Assembly: GCF_016920785.2 (NCBI RefSeq)
Contig: NW_024609846.1
Location: 114,318,831 to 114,382,830, forward strand
Direction: 5' to 3'
DNA from: Ixodes scapularis
Taxonomy: Eukaryota; Arthropoda; Arachnida; Ixodida; Ixodidae
DNA length: 64,000 bases
The translations under genes and the position numbers were made by a program. Under the pieces are notes generated by a model, which saw only the letters and a list, made by a program, of their open reading frames with translations, had not been told where the DNA came from and made no database searches. Below are positions 22,888-33,866 of this stretch, in pieces (the first letter of the stretch is position 1; each line of letters starts with the position of its first letter).

Positions 22888-25800
22888 ATGGCCCTCTCCC
22901 TCGCGATCAAGCTTGGCGCAACCGAGGTTGCAGCCGTCGCCAGAGCAGTTGGGTTCTGCAAAATCCCACAGAGTAAGTCTCCAGTACAAATGTATGGGTG
23001 CTTTTGTTTGCAGTTACTATTTAGAAACCGACCATTACGAACATCGCGAAACTCCTTTGACGCTTACTACAAAATGTTGACGCGGGAGCGTGCATCTTCT
23101 CTTCAATCCACCATTTTCTGAATGAGTAAAGCTATACACCAACTCATCTCTGTGACGTCACGGCGCGGTGGTGGCGCGTCGGTCGCACCTACGGTCTGGG
23201 GCTGTGGGCAGAAGTCCCCATGCCAGACGTGTATTCCTGCGTTGTTTTGAAGGAAACCAGACAAAAACCTGCCTTCTCGTCAAAACGCCGGGACTGGGGC
23301 CGTGCCAGTAGAGTCGAGAAAGGTTTGAAGGTCAGTTTTCACGTGCTCGGTTCGTCCGAGAATCTGGATATGTGCTGTGAAAAGGGAAAAGCAGACGCCG
23401 TCTGACAACGATTGCTTGGGCGGGAAGCACTTTGGGTTGAATTCACGGATACTTGTGGTTATCAAATTTATTTGTTTTGTTCCAACACGAACGCCAGAAA
23501 ACCATCAGGCTGTGCGGACCACCTGCGGACTACGTTCAGTGCATCTTCAAGTTCAGGGGGCCGCCTGATCGTTCAAACTGTCGTCTGCTCTTTCAAACGT
23601 TCCTGCTTGTCGTCTGCTCTTTTAGACGACGCCGGCCCTGATGTTGGCCCGGTACTTACTATAAGAAGTAAGTGCAGGCCTAAAAAGACTTAAGTTTGAA
23701 GGTTGGTAAGCAGGCTCGATGTAAACAGTAAATACAAGGAGATGTTGATCATCGTTACCAGTGACCATCACTGACTTGCTATGCCTAATTGACTTGGTCC
23801 GATTCTGCTTGCGATTTTCAGTATCGACGTCGACCATCTCAGCTACGGTTCACGCTTTTGCAGCCCGAGCGGCGTGGCGACTGAAAATTGTGAGCGTAAT
23901 CTCATCATGCGAACCAGGTTTTAGCGTACATACTGCGGCGTTCACGCAGAATGAATCGCCGCATGTCACATTATTCACGCAAAGTTTCACGGTGTAGCGA
24001 GCCTCGGTAATTTCGCTGACGCTGCTCAAGTAGTCAGACATCGCCTGGAAGACGTAGAATCAACAATTTGGACGCGAAAAAGAGCAGGGGGACTCACACT
24101 GACGCCGACAACATCGCATTTCAATGGTTTGTTTATGGGTGACGGCGAGCTTTTTGCCCACGCCCCCATCGCGCATGCGCGGCGCCGGTGGTGTCCGCTA
24201 GGGGCGCTCTGGTTTGTTTGTAAACATGAGTTGGTGAATCTTCAACTTAGAAACTCTAACCAAGCTTTATTAAAAAGCAAAAATCCCGACGTTCCGTTCC
24301 GGCAAATGAGACCCTTTACTTGGGTCTCATTTGCCGGAACGGTTCAGCGCCGGCCTTTTATGGCCTGCCGAAGGTATACAAGCCAGATGTCCCCCTCCGA
24401 CCCATAGTGGATTTCACCACGTCTCCGTTACGTGCGTTGTCCAACCATCTCCACCGACTGCTGTCGCTTTTAACCGGGAAGACCGACACGTACGTCCAAA
24501 ATTCTGGACACTTCATCGAGCTCACATCGGGCCTCGAACTGCGGGACGACGAGAGCCTTGTCTCCTTCGACGTCATGTCGCTTTTCACAAGTGTGCCTGT
24601 GCCTCTCGCAGTGTCTGTGACGCGGGAGGCCCTCTCGTCTGACACGAGACTCTCCGAAAGAATGTGCCTTGAGGTGGACGAGATTTGCCGTCTACTGGAA
24701 TTCTGCCTATCCAGCACTTATTTTTCTTTTGCTGGCCGCTTCTACAGACAAACCAGTGGTACGGCTATGGGTGCTGCGGTGTCCGTCACTGTGGCAAACC
24801 TCGTAATGGAGGCGATCGAGAGAAAAGCCCTGGACACTTTCTCCCCAGGACCCGTGTGTTTCCTGCGGTATGTCGATGACTGCTTTTGTGTTGTAAAGAC
24901 CAGTGAGATCGACCGTCTCCACACACATCTCAACTCCATCGAGCCAGCGATTCAATTCACGATTGAGCACGAATCAGATGGCTGTCTCCCTTTCCTAGAC
25001 GTCTGTGCAGTGAGAAAGTCCGGCCGCCTGGACTTCCGTGTGTATAGGAAGCCGACACACACAGGCCGATACCTGGACTTTTCCTCAAGCCACCCTAGGA
25101 CACATAAGTCTTCCGTGGCTTCGGCACTCGTCAGACGGGCGATCACGGTCTGCACATCAGAGGAGACCCTTCGAAAAGAGATCGAAACGATCAAACAAGA
25201 CCTGCGGAAGAATGGCTACCCAACTGGATTTGTAAAAAGCACGATCAAAAAAATTCGACGCACCCCTTCAACCCAAGACGCCCCCCCTCCCTCCACCCGC
25301 GTGTGTGTACCCTACATCAAGGGCACAAGTGAGGTTCTCGCCCGAGTACTACGACAGTACGGCATAACGGTATCACACAAGCCAGTCTCGACCATCGGCG
25401 GCCTTCTCCCCCTGCCAAAGGATCGCCCCCCGAGGGAGAGGGCACAGGGACTGGTTTATAAAATTCCCTGCGATGACTGCCCCGCGTCGTACGTTGGGGA
25501 AACGAAAAACTATCCAGAGCGCCTGCGGCACCACCGCTACGACATCGCAAAGAAAAATGTGGAGGGAAGCGCGCTGGCCGAACACGTCGAGAAGACGAAC
25601 CACTCCATCGACCTTGACAACAGCTCCATCCTCGGAACGGAAAAAAACTGGCGGAGGCGCCTCCTGTTGGAGTCGTGGCACATTCAATGCACACGTGGCA
25701 ACATAAACCGGTAGACGGGGACCCTTCCCAGCAGCTACGTTTCGGGGTTAAGAGGGATAATCCGGAAAACACCCGGGGGTGTTCGGGTTCGTGGGCAGGC

Positions 25801-28800
25801 CGTTCCGCGGGACAAAAACAGTCACCCGTGATCAAGGGACCGAGTTGGTTGCGAAACGTCGGGATTTTTGCTTTTTAATAAATCTTGGTTAGAGTTTCTA
25901 AGTTGAAGATTTATTAATCATTCCTAACCAGACAAATGTCCGTCGAAAATGTCTACATGAGTTGGTGTATACGCACCCCGGAGTGCGCTTCGGACGGAAA
26001 TGGCTATACGCACTCCGCTTTTCTCGTTTAGAACGAATGGTCACGAGTTTTCTAAGCGGCGGCATGGTTTAGGAGTCAAGGTGTCCGCTTCATACGCAAG
26101 TGGACGCGGGTTCGATCCGCAATAGGTCTATTTTTTTTTTTTTTCTCAAACATTTTGTTTTGTTGAGGCATTTGGCGATATTTACGACATTTCTTTTTTT
26201 ACGATGAACAGAAAAAAAAAGAAAAAAAATTGAATGTCGTTGAGAAACTTTGCAGAACTAAATGGTATGGGACTCCCTTTCTGGAGGTGCGATCGGAGAC
26301 AGCGGGGCTTGGATTGCCGGCTGGACGCCGCGAAGCGGCGTGAACGCAGGCGGGGGGCTGGTTAACGAGCTCCCCAGTGATACACGCGCCGTTCGAAAAG
26401 GGTGGCCCGAGCGGCATGATCTCTCGGAGGAGTGCGTATAGCCATTTCCGTCCGAAGTGCACTCCGGGGTGCGTATAGCTTTACTCTTTCTGAATATGCC
26501 GCTTCCGAAAGTAACGTGCTCAGCGACGTTTGAACCACTCCACAAGGGCAGAACAAGCGACACCACAGAACGTGCAAGTCTAAAACTACATCAGGTGGTA
26601 ATGAAGTGGCATTAGTGGAATTTCTAGTGTTTCAACTTTTGTGGTCTTTGTATCTGCCGTTCCACAGCTGCCAAGAGAGGATACACTTTTGAAAGGTCTC
26701 TATTTGCGACTCCACTAAAACGGACGGCACCTAGAGGGAAAACACCGAACTGGACGGAACAGTCCTTTCATGATTTCTGCTATCTCTTATGGCTTCTGTG
26801 GTTACATGTTTTCGGCGGTTGGTACGATGGAACAGTTTTCCCGGTGACACTCTTTATTGTCGGGTCAGCGTGTTACCCAGGTCACTCTGAACGCAACCTA
26901 TGCAACTGCGTGAGCCAGACATTGTGCATTTATCGATGTTGGTCACCACCGTAGGACAGTAGGCAGTCATTCCATCGCTTCCCCGAAAGAAGGTCAAGCA
27001 TCCGGAAGCTCGCTTATGCCACCATATCCCCACAGGTTTGAAGGTTAATGAACAAAAATCGAGACAAGTCATTTTGAGCCCAATGCTTGTCTGCTAAAAC
27101 CCACGCATTGAGCTGACACATGCATAACACGACCCATTTTAGACTGCCATATTTGTCTGCGAGACTCCAGCGACCGCTATAGGTCGCAAATAGGGAGTAT
27201 TCTCTAGAAGCCATAGCTGTGTGTGCGACTGCTATTCTCAGTTCTTTTGCAACATGCATTCCGCACCATCAAGATTGCCAGTCTTAGTAGCCTATTAATG
27301 TGAGCTCGTTCCGAGCATGCGCTCTAAACAGTGTCCTCAATTACGGCGTTTAGTAAATTCCCCTTGCACAGTCAGGGACAAAAGTCTCCAGGACACGCGA
27401 GCTGCGATTGAAACGCATTGCTCTGCCATCTGCCGGCGGGTCGCCTGGTTTCGAGATCACAGAAAAGCGCATGCGCGTCCTACTGTGCCTGCCAACATGC
27501 GCGCTTTCCCGCTCTTTTGCGGCACGGCGCCTAACTCGGAATTGCGCGCATAGTACCGCCTTGGAGATAGGGCTTACTGACATGGCACCTATAAAGCAAG
27601 AAGTCACGGCAGCTCAACTGAGCGATAAGCTGAACTGGTTATAAAGCAAGGTGCGCTGACACGGCGAAATGCAGCGCAATGCCCCAGGCGGTATCTGGAG
27701 TTTCGGAATATGTAGCAGACGCTCGTCAGCTGCCAGCGCTATCTTTGAGGCGGTACCACGTGCCCGATTCCTAGTTGGGTGCTGTGCCGCAGAAGAGCGG
27801 GAAAACACAGATGTTTGCAGGCAGAGTAGGACGCGCATACGCTTTTGTGTGGTCTCAAAACCAGACGACCCGCCGGCAGATGGCAGAGCAATGTGTTTCT
27901 ACCGCAGCTCGCACGTCCTGGGGACTTTTGTCCCCGACTGTACATGGCTTGCACTGATGTCATATCAGCGGGCATTGTGAAGGGCCTTGCTGCTGCACAC
28001 AAACCTTTTGCAGCATATATTTCGTACCACCAAACTTGGTTTTCTTGGCAGGAGCAAGTGGGAATGACCATTGGTATGGTGTGATTATGTCGCATTGCAA
28101 GCCGTTTATTGCCAGCGCTGCTGGTTCGAGAGGTTTTTGGTACGAGCTGCGAGCACATATGATGCGTGCGCTTCGCTCGAAAGACTGCCGCCTCAAGCAA
28201 GCCCTTGTGCACCGAAAAAAATTCACTTCTACCAAAAGCTCTGTTTACCTGTTAGATGCACTCAGGCTTTTCTTTACCTTCCACCACAACCAACAACTGC
28301 TTGTTTGTCCATTTTGACAATATATGTATGCACTCTGCCCATTTTTGCAGTTGTCTGGTGGTTGACATCATTGTCCATAATAATCTTCATCCTTTTCAAA
28401 AGCCTCTGCTTGCATTTCCACAGATAAGAAACACAGTTCAATATTCTTGTGGAGCATTCATAAAAAGGTGGACTCCCACCACTGCTGCTTTTAACAGTTG
28501 CACAGTCACCCCTCCATATTGGAGGCACGAACTGCCGTATGTTGAGGAAAACCTAATTTGACCTCTTATATTTCAAATGTTTCCTAGGAACTGTCTCCCA
28601 AGTCAGCTGCCAGAGCAGTTCCAGACTGTCGTCTCCTCTCTTACAAAGAGGGCTTTCCTTTGGACTCGTGGAATGCTCACCGGCGAACCCCGCTGCAGGG
28701 CGCAGCGTCTCCGTTCCACCAAGAAGCCCCAAAAAGCCCGTCGTCCTGCCGACACTCCAGACGCTGTTGGACTACAATCTGCCGTCACTGGTTAAGCCGT

Positions 28801-29219
28801 CTGCTGCCATTGGTGACATCAAGGCAATCATTGCTCCGACGACCGACGCAAATTCAAACGGCATCGAGAAGTCCGACCCGACCCCGACTGTAGAGAAACG
28901 GGCGGCGGCCCTGATCCAAATCCGCAAGAAGAAAATGAAGAAGCACAAATTGAGGAAGCTGCGCAAGCGGATGCACTTCCTGTGGGCCAAGCAAAGGTTT
29001 CGCCGGGAGAAGAAGAAAGAGCAGGTCTTCAGGGCAGAGCTCCTGGCACAGATCCACGAGGCCCAGGCTTTTGATGCCGAGAAGTATGTGACAGGCGTCC
29101 TGGACAAGATTCGGAACCGGCCCCAGCCGGAAACGCCCGAGGAGAGGCGAGAGAAGTTCCTCGAGCTAATGAGGAAGTACAGAAGCAACGTCGAGTGGAT
29201 CAAGCCAAAATTCGACTAG
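22888..29219 (+). CDS. AURKAIP1: AURKAIP1 / mitochondrial small ribosomal subunit protein mS38 (complete, two coding exons)
   Basis: mS38 (COX24 in yeast, AURKAIP1 in human) is a small-subunit mitoribosomal protein that contacts the decoding region. Exon 1 is 22888-22972 (MALSLAIKLGATEVAAVARA start, donor GTAAGT). Exon 2 is 28588-29219, preceded by acceptor TTTCCTAG. The split codon A+GA gives Arg and the frame stays open for 238 residues. The N-terminus is free of acidic residues apart from one Glu, amphipathic and Ala/Arg-rich, as expected of a mitochondrial presequence. The C-terminal half carries the signature KKKMKKHKLRKLRKRM, followed by the RRE/KKE helix, a KIRNRPQPETPEERREKFLE segment and a final WIKPKFD. 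It is slightly longer than human (199 aa), mostly in the linker. The 5.6-kb intron hosts the Penelope-like element and two MITEs. A 5' UTR intron is likely. Confidence 0.93.
24294..24342. repeat. Perfect 21-bp inverted repeat at the Penelope 5' junction
   Basis: Arms 24294-24314 and 24322-24342 are perfect reverse complements around a 7-base loop (TTTACTT). The right arm is the start of the RT-coding strand. The left arm is therefore a flipped copy of coding sequence, joined to the flipped terminal repeat. Confidence 0.95.
24320..25714 (+). pseudogene. Penelope reverse transcriptase + GIY-YIG endonuclease ORF, N-terminally truncated
   Basis: There are about 460 uninterrupted codons to the stop TAG at 25712-25714. 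RT blocks run in order: FYGLPKVYKP with PLRPIVDF (residues about 13-32), SFDVMSLFTSVP, TSGTAMGAAVSVTVANLVME, the catalytic YVDD at 24869-24880 (residues 184-187), and FLDVCAVRK with YRKPTHTGRYL. A linker leads to the GIY-YIG nuclease domain: YKIPCDDCP then SYVGETK (residues about 379-395), followed by the conserved Arg of ERLRHHRYD and an NHSIDL segment. The CxxC before YVG is the zinc-like insertion typical of Penelope endonucleases. A full-length ORF would be some 200 or more residues longer at the N-terminus, so this copy is probably inactive although its remaining frame is intact, which suggests a young insertion. Confidence 0.92.
25825..25863 (+). ncRNA. Degenerate hammerhead-ribozyme-like motif in Penelope terminal repeat
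   Basis: Order seen: CCCG (25825-25828), then GTGATCA (25828-25834, in the place of CTGATGA), a weak hairpin with ACC/GGT pairing (25839-25849), GAAAC (25853-25857), GTC (25858-25860) and CGGG pairing back to CCCG. Hammerheads in Penelope repeats are established. Here the core C3 and G8 positions are swapped to G and C, and stem II is poor. It may be a relic or inactive. Confidence 0.35.
25968..26477. mobile_element. 510-bp MITE with 49-bp near-perfect terminal repeats
   Basis: Arms 25968-26016 and 26429-26477 (starting TATACGCACCCCGGAGTGC) match at 48 of 49 positions by inspection. The left arm abuts the Penelope target duplication. The interior contains a tRNA-like segment and A/T tracts. 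No target duplication recognised. Confidence 0.85.
26053..26130 (+). tRNA. tRNA-like / tRNA-derived SINE head
   Basis: Box A TGGTTTAGGAG (26065-26075) and box B GGTTCGATCC (26109-26118) at normal spacing, a GCGG/CCGC T-stem, and a T(15) Pol III terminator directly after. Box B is one base shorter than canonical and the acceptor stem does not close well. It is more likely a SINE head or tRNA pseudogene than a working tRNA. Confidence 0.4.
27369..27940. mobile_element. Large fold-back element with about 205-bp arms
   Basis: Arms about 27369-27572 and 27738-27940 are inverted copies with scattered mismatches, starting CAGTCAGGGACAAAAGTC. Shared blocks include CTCTGCCATCTGCCGGCGGG and TTTCCCGCTCTT. 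The right end is followed by TA; the left flank is CA. Confidence 0.82.
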
Positions 29220-29311
29220 GGACTCTCTCTTTTTTTGAGAGTGCAACAAGTTCTTAACACACAGACCGTGATAGCGGTGCATAGCGTGTAGGCGAGACCC
29301 GCTGGGGTTGT

Positions 29312-29317
29312 ATTAAA
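29312..29317 (+). terminator. AURKAIP1 poly(A) signal (ATTAAA)
   Basis: ATTAAA lies about 95 bases after the stop codon and is followed by a GT-rich stretch (GTCGTTGTTTTGTTGTG), the usual downstream element. Confidence 0.55.
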
Positions 29318-31002
29318 GCTGTCGTTGTTTTGTTGTGCTTTATCTGTGCCATTTTTTAAAAAAAAACCAAGAAGAATGGGCCTGCCAAGGTCAGGGTGAG
29401 CTGTCAAAGGCCGTTTTCATAAGGGATGTGCTGTAGGATTGATACATGCACTCATATCACCTTCCTCACGTGCCATCAGTTTTCCCAAGGTGTGTAGGTA
29501 ACATGGCGCCACTTCCCCTGCTAAATTGATTTCACCTGCTAAATTTAGCGGGGAACCTGGATTCGTGTCTAGGGGTCACAAGATGTGTATTTTCCCGCTA
29601 AATATAGCGAGTAACAATTTTTGTATAGGTCTCATTACACCAATTTCCTGCTAAATTTAACAAAGAAACTGAATTGATATTTTGGCCACAAGATGTTAAG
29701 TTTCCTCCTAGATTGAGCAGAGAAACTGAGTTGACATGTACACCTTTCCAGTGGCAGTCTCAAACAAAGCGATTTACAGCATGTGTTCCTGGTTTTGAGA
29801 GTATATGCCAGTGTTGCCCGACTGCAGTGGGCTGTGGGTTTTGTCGGTGGTGGTACAGTGTGGGGGACGTAGTGCAATTCCAGACGCTGGTGGCGGTTAA
29901 ATAGCCGGTCTTTTTTTTTTTTTTTTTTTTTCTTGACGTCTATGGCGAATAGATTTTCTTTAGGTTTTTAAGAAAGCATTGTATTATTTTTGGGAACAAA
30001 AACAAACAAATGAAAGCTATTTTTGGTGAGTTTGTGTGCTACAGAACAAATGCAACTGGAATGTTTGTTTCATTTTATGTTGCTTTTTTTTTTTTTTTTT
30101 TTTTTTTTTTCACGACGCCGTACATTGAGTTGTGTCAGTCTTAAAGGTCTTAACTGTCGAAAATGTTTGAGCATGCAGGATAGCCGAATTGCGTGGGTAT
30201 TCCCTACTCGCAGCATGAAATGCAACGAGTCTCATCAATTGAAACCCATTACTTGTATGTACCCCACGGTGCAGCGTTGTCCGAACAGGATTTGAGAAAG
30301 CTTTCATAACAGCATATCCAATGTACGGTGCCGATGACAGTCACTTCATAACGGTTACATGAAATCGGGCTTGTTTTGGGGCATGTTTTGAAGAGCTGCT
30401 TTTTTTTTTTTTGCACAGCACCACAGCAAATGACTGCACGTGTCTATTCCATCCCCATACCCTGGACCCAACCCTGTTAGCTATTTTTTGCGAAAACCGG
30501 GAACATAGCCGAGAAGGATTTTTGGAAATTATCTCGATGGAAATAATCCTCGAAGGATGTCGAACAGGTCGCGTCGCAGGCTGCTTGACGTTCGCTTTCT
30601 TTGTTTGTCTCCTGTGAAAGCCGAGCAGGCTACGAGCCCTGGTATAATCTGGTACTCACAGTGGCAGATAACACATAAAGGGAAAGCATCCTGAACAGGC
30701 AAATTAAGTAAAAAATCTTTCAAAAAGAGCCGGCGAACTTTGTCTGCACAACGCAGGTGGGGAGTCGTATTGACCGGGTTTCCACAGTTCGGGCGGGTAG
30801 TGGGCAGAGAGCTCTTTTAGCAAAGGTCTATAGGTCACATTCTGTCAATTTCCCCAAGGTGTTTATGTCGAGTGACGTCATACAACGCCACTTTCCCCCC
30901 AAATTTAGCAGGGAAACTGGATTGGTGTCTATGTCACGAGAAGCAAGTTTTCCTTCTACATTTAGCGGGTACCTGTATAGGTCAGGTGACGTCAGTTTCC
31001 TT

Positions 31003-32312
31003 AAACGGGCCCTGCAAGGGCTTTTTTACTGCTTTTTTAATTCGCACCGAACCTGAGCGCACTGAACGCAGTAGTTTAATGAAACTTTTCTTTTCTCGAA
31101 TTTCAATTTATTTTAAAAGTTATAGGCAAATTAAAATAACAAAAACAAGCAAAAAATAATCTCGTTCATGACTTCGTTGGTCGCTTGAGTGACTGTGACA
31201 TAGAGAAGGGATAGTGAGCTCAGCGAACGCTCGTGGCTGCCGCACTCCGTGTCGACGGCTCGAGAGGGCGCCACTAAAGCATGTATGAAGCGGGCAGCCA
31301 GGCAGCTCGCATTGTATTTGCTGCGCGATTAAACACTAATTCGGCATGACACTTTATTGGCGACAAACGACAACAAACACGAAGTAAAGATCAGTTCAGA
31401 ACGGGAGCCACTTCGCGCTGCCATACCGCCAAACGGCCAAACCGCAAGCCAAACCTGCTCGCCGAAGGCCTTTGGAACGCTCGGAACCGGTCGGATCCTC
31501 GAGCCCGTATACGAACGCAGTGCCGCCGCATACATTTGGGACCTTTCTACATTCGCCGCTCATCGGTGCCTGATCCCACTACACCTTTCTAGTATACGCT
31601 GCCTTTTCCACCGCTTGGTGGGGGTATGTCGACGTGTCATTTCTTGTTTCCGTACTTTATAAACTGCATTTGCTTCTTTTCCGATCTAAAATACTGAACA
31701 AAAACAACTTTTATAAATAATTGAAACGGTTCGTGCCACTTATAGTTTGTATTTAGACTAAAAAGAAGCTTTTAGAGGCTCTGACCAGTAGTAAATCCAG
31801 GACCAAAGACTTCACATATCGCACACTTTCGGCACCGCAAGTCTCTCCCATAGGTGGAGGAGGTTTCCGCGTCATCCAGTTAAAAAAAATTGCAGTGGCT
31901 TAGCTCAGCTATGCCAGGATATACATAGCGTTAGCTTATGCGCACAAAATGAGAGGCGCTATCAAGCAGCTCCGGTGCAGCGTCAGACTTGGCTACTGCG
32001 CAACTGAGGCGCACAACTGGGCACGCGGCTATGACATCACTCCTCTGGAATGCGCAGACCGGCGAGGCGCGCGCAGCGGAGGCGGAGCGCGCCAGCTGTG
32101 CGCCGTGTGACGTCGCTGCTCCTCGCGCTTGCGCAGCACGGCTCTTTGGGAGCCATGCGAAACTGTTCAACTTCGGCCAGTGTAGCTCGCGCTACAATAT
32201 GATGCACCAATATTTAGTTACTTTCTCCGTGCCCGCTGGCTTGCCCAAACCCCAAGAGACGTGGAAACCTCAAAAAAGGTAGATGCTTAAATATGATTGC
32301 AGGGCCCCTTTA
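31003..32312. mobile_element. DNA element family B, long copy inserted in palindromic minisatellite
   Basis: Ends match the copy at 10074-10569 (ACGGGCCCTGCAAGGG and TTGCAGGGCCCCTTT). It carries about 0.8 kb of extra internal sequence, including a GC-rich block at 31200-31560 and another at 31960-32160, with no recognisable ORF. On both sides the minisatellite resumes. Confidence 0.8.
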
Positions 32313-32383
32313 GGTCACGTGACGTCGCACGTCGCCACTTTCCCGCCAATTTTAGCAGGGAAACTGAATTGGGTGTATAAGTA

Positions 32384-33641
32384 GGGTTCTTCATTTTCAA
32401 GTAACGCCCGATATTACCCGATTTTTGCACCCCAAACAATTTTTATGCAAATTGGGTTAAACCTGATTTCTCCCAGAATATTGGTCTTGAAATCGGCTGA
32501 ATTTATGAAAAATAAGAACAATTTTAGATCTGTTTCAGAACTGCTTCTTCGGTCTCTCGTTTGATGGTAACAGACTTTTTCGATTTGCGTTAGTACCTCT
32601 ACATATATTCTAGGCTGACCACCCGTCCCACGACTCGCAGGACTGTCCCGCATTGGGGGCTCGTTTCCCGTGTCCCGCGAGAAATTCCAAAATCTTCAAA
32701 ATGTCCCGCATTTCATACTTGTAAAAATCACTCCGCCACTCGTAGTGCTGCCGAACAACGGGGACTGGGAAAGCGCGGAAGTCACTGGTAATCGTGTGAA
32801 TCGAAATGGTACGCCATCTTGTATCCAAGCATTGCGGGAAGCGGCTGTCGTTCTTGCAGGAAAACCGACACGCATGCGCCATTGTGCCTGTCCCGCTAGT
32901 GGTAAAATATTGTAAGAAGAATTTGTTGCCAAAAGTTTAAATATAAAATATTGTAATTATTTTCAAATTGCTGTGTCAATGCGAAAGGGTTGCTGTGGAT
33001 TTTTTTCTTTTAGTCAAGACAGCCACACTTGCGACGGTCGAAAAAGGAGATATAATGTTAAAAATTTGAGTAGGACCATGTTGATTAAAGTAAGCATTGA
33101 CAGGAAACCATAACCAAAAAAAGATTTACTGTTGCTTATTTCCCTTTGATGCATTGAGTTCTGATACAGTCGATTTTTATGTTTTCAACTTTGACACATA
33201 TAATAATATCACTGGGAGTGGACATTATTGGAGCTTAATTGCTGCAATACAATTAGCAGGTGTATAAACAGTACTGGATAATAAATGTGTTAAAAGAGCC
33301 TCAGTTCGCTGTGTGCGTGTTAATAAATATCCTCTACCCCCCTGCCCCGCATTTCGCTGGCAGGAAGGTGGTCACCCTAATATACTCGCTTTAGAATGAG
33401 TCAGAAGGTGGAAATATACTGTAAGATCGAGCACCGTTGCTATATCATATACTTTGTCAACTTTTGTTTGTGTAAATAACAAATTTCAGGTACTTGCCCT
33501 TCATAAATAAGAACCAAGAAAACCCAAGCTCCTAATGGCTTCAGAAAGACACGATTTCTCCCTGAATATCAGCCTGAAAAATAGCGCCCGATTTTTACCC
33601 CCCGATTTTTGAAAAACATAAAAACCGAAAACGAAGAACCC
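32384..33641. mobile_element. TA-target element with GGGTTCTTC ends, host of a hAT MITE
   Basis: Left GGGTTCTTCATTTTC and right GAAAACGAAGAACCC flanked by TA. Subterminal CGCCCGAT/CCCGATTTTT words occur on both sides. Inserted in the palindromic minisatellite. Confidence 0.8.
32611..33379. mobile_element. Nested hAT-type MITE
   Basis: TIR TAGGCTGACCACC/GGTGGTCACCCTA with 8-bp flanks ATATATTC (32603-32610) and ATATACTC (33380-33387), one mismatch. The interior has repeated TGTCCCGC/CCCCGCATTTC words near both ends. Confidence 0.8.
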
Positions 33642-33705
33642 TATGTATAGGCCAGGTGACGTCATTTTCCCGCCAAATTTAGCGGGGAAATTGAAGATGT
33701 GTATA

Positions 33706-33866
33706 CTGTAAAATACCGGGCAAGCGCCCACTCAAGATTTAGAGATAATCACAAAAAAATGGGGGATGGGCGCTTGTCCGGTCATCAATTTTACATATCA
33801 ATGTATTGTGCATATTTTCTCAGACCTTACAAATTTGGGTATGGGCGGTTGCACGGCATTCTACGG
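33706..33866. mobile_element. 161-bp MITE (TA target) with CTGTAAAATACCGGGCAAGC ends
   Basis: Left end CTGTAAAATACCGGGCAAGC and right GGCATTCTACGG, with GCGCCCA/TGGGCGG inside and TA on both sides. The ends resemble MITE family A (GTAAAAT-CCCG). Confidence 0.75.

Larger units (their letters stand above)
24237..25954 (+). mobile_element. Penelope-like retroelement, 5'-truncated, flanked by a 13-bp target duplication
   Basis: The element is bounded by ACATGAGTTGGTG at 24224-24236 and again at 25955-25967. The left end (24237-24292) is an inverted copy of the right-end sequence at 25853-25909, as in Penelope elements with inverted terminal repeats. The coding strand begins abruptly inside the reverse transcriptase, so the N-terminal part is missing. 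A 45-base tail follows the terminal repeat before the right duplication. The element sits in the AURKAIP1 intron in the same orientation as the gene. Confidence 0.88.
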
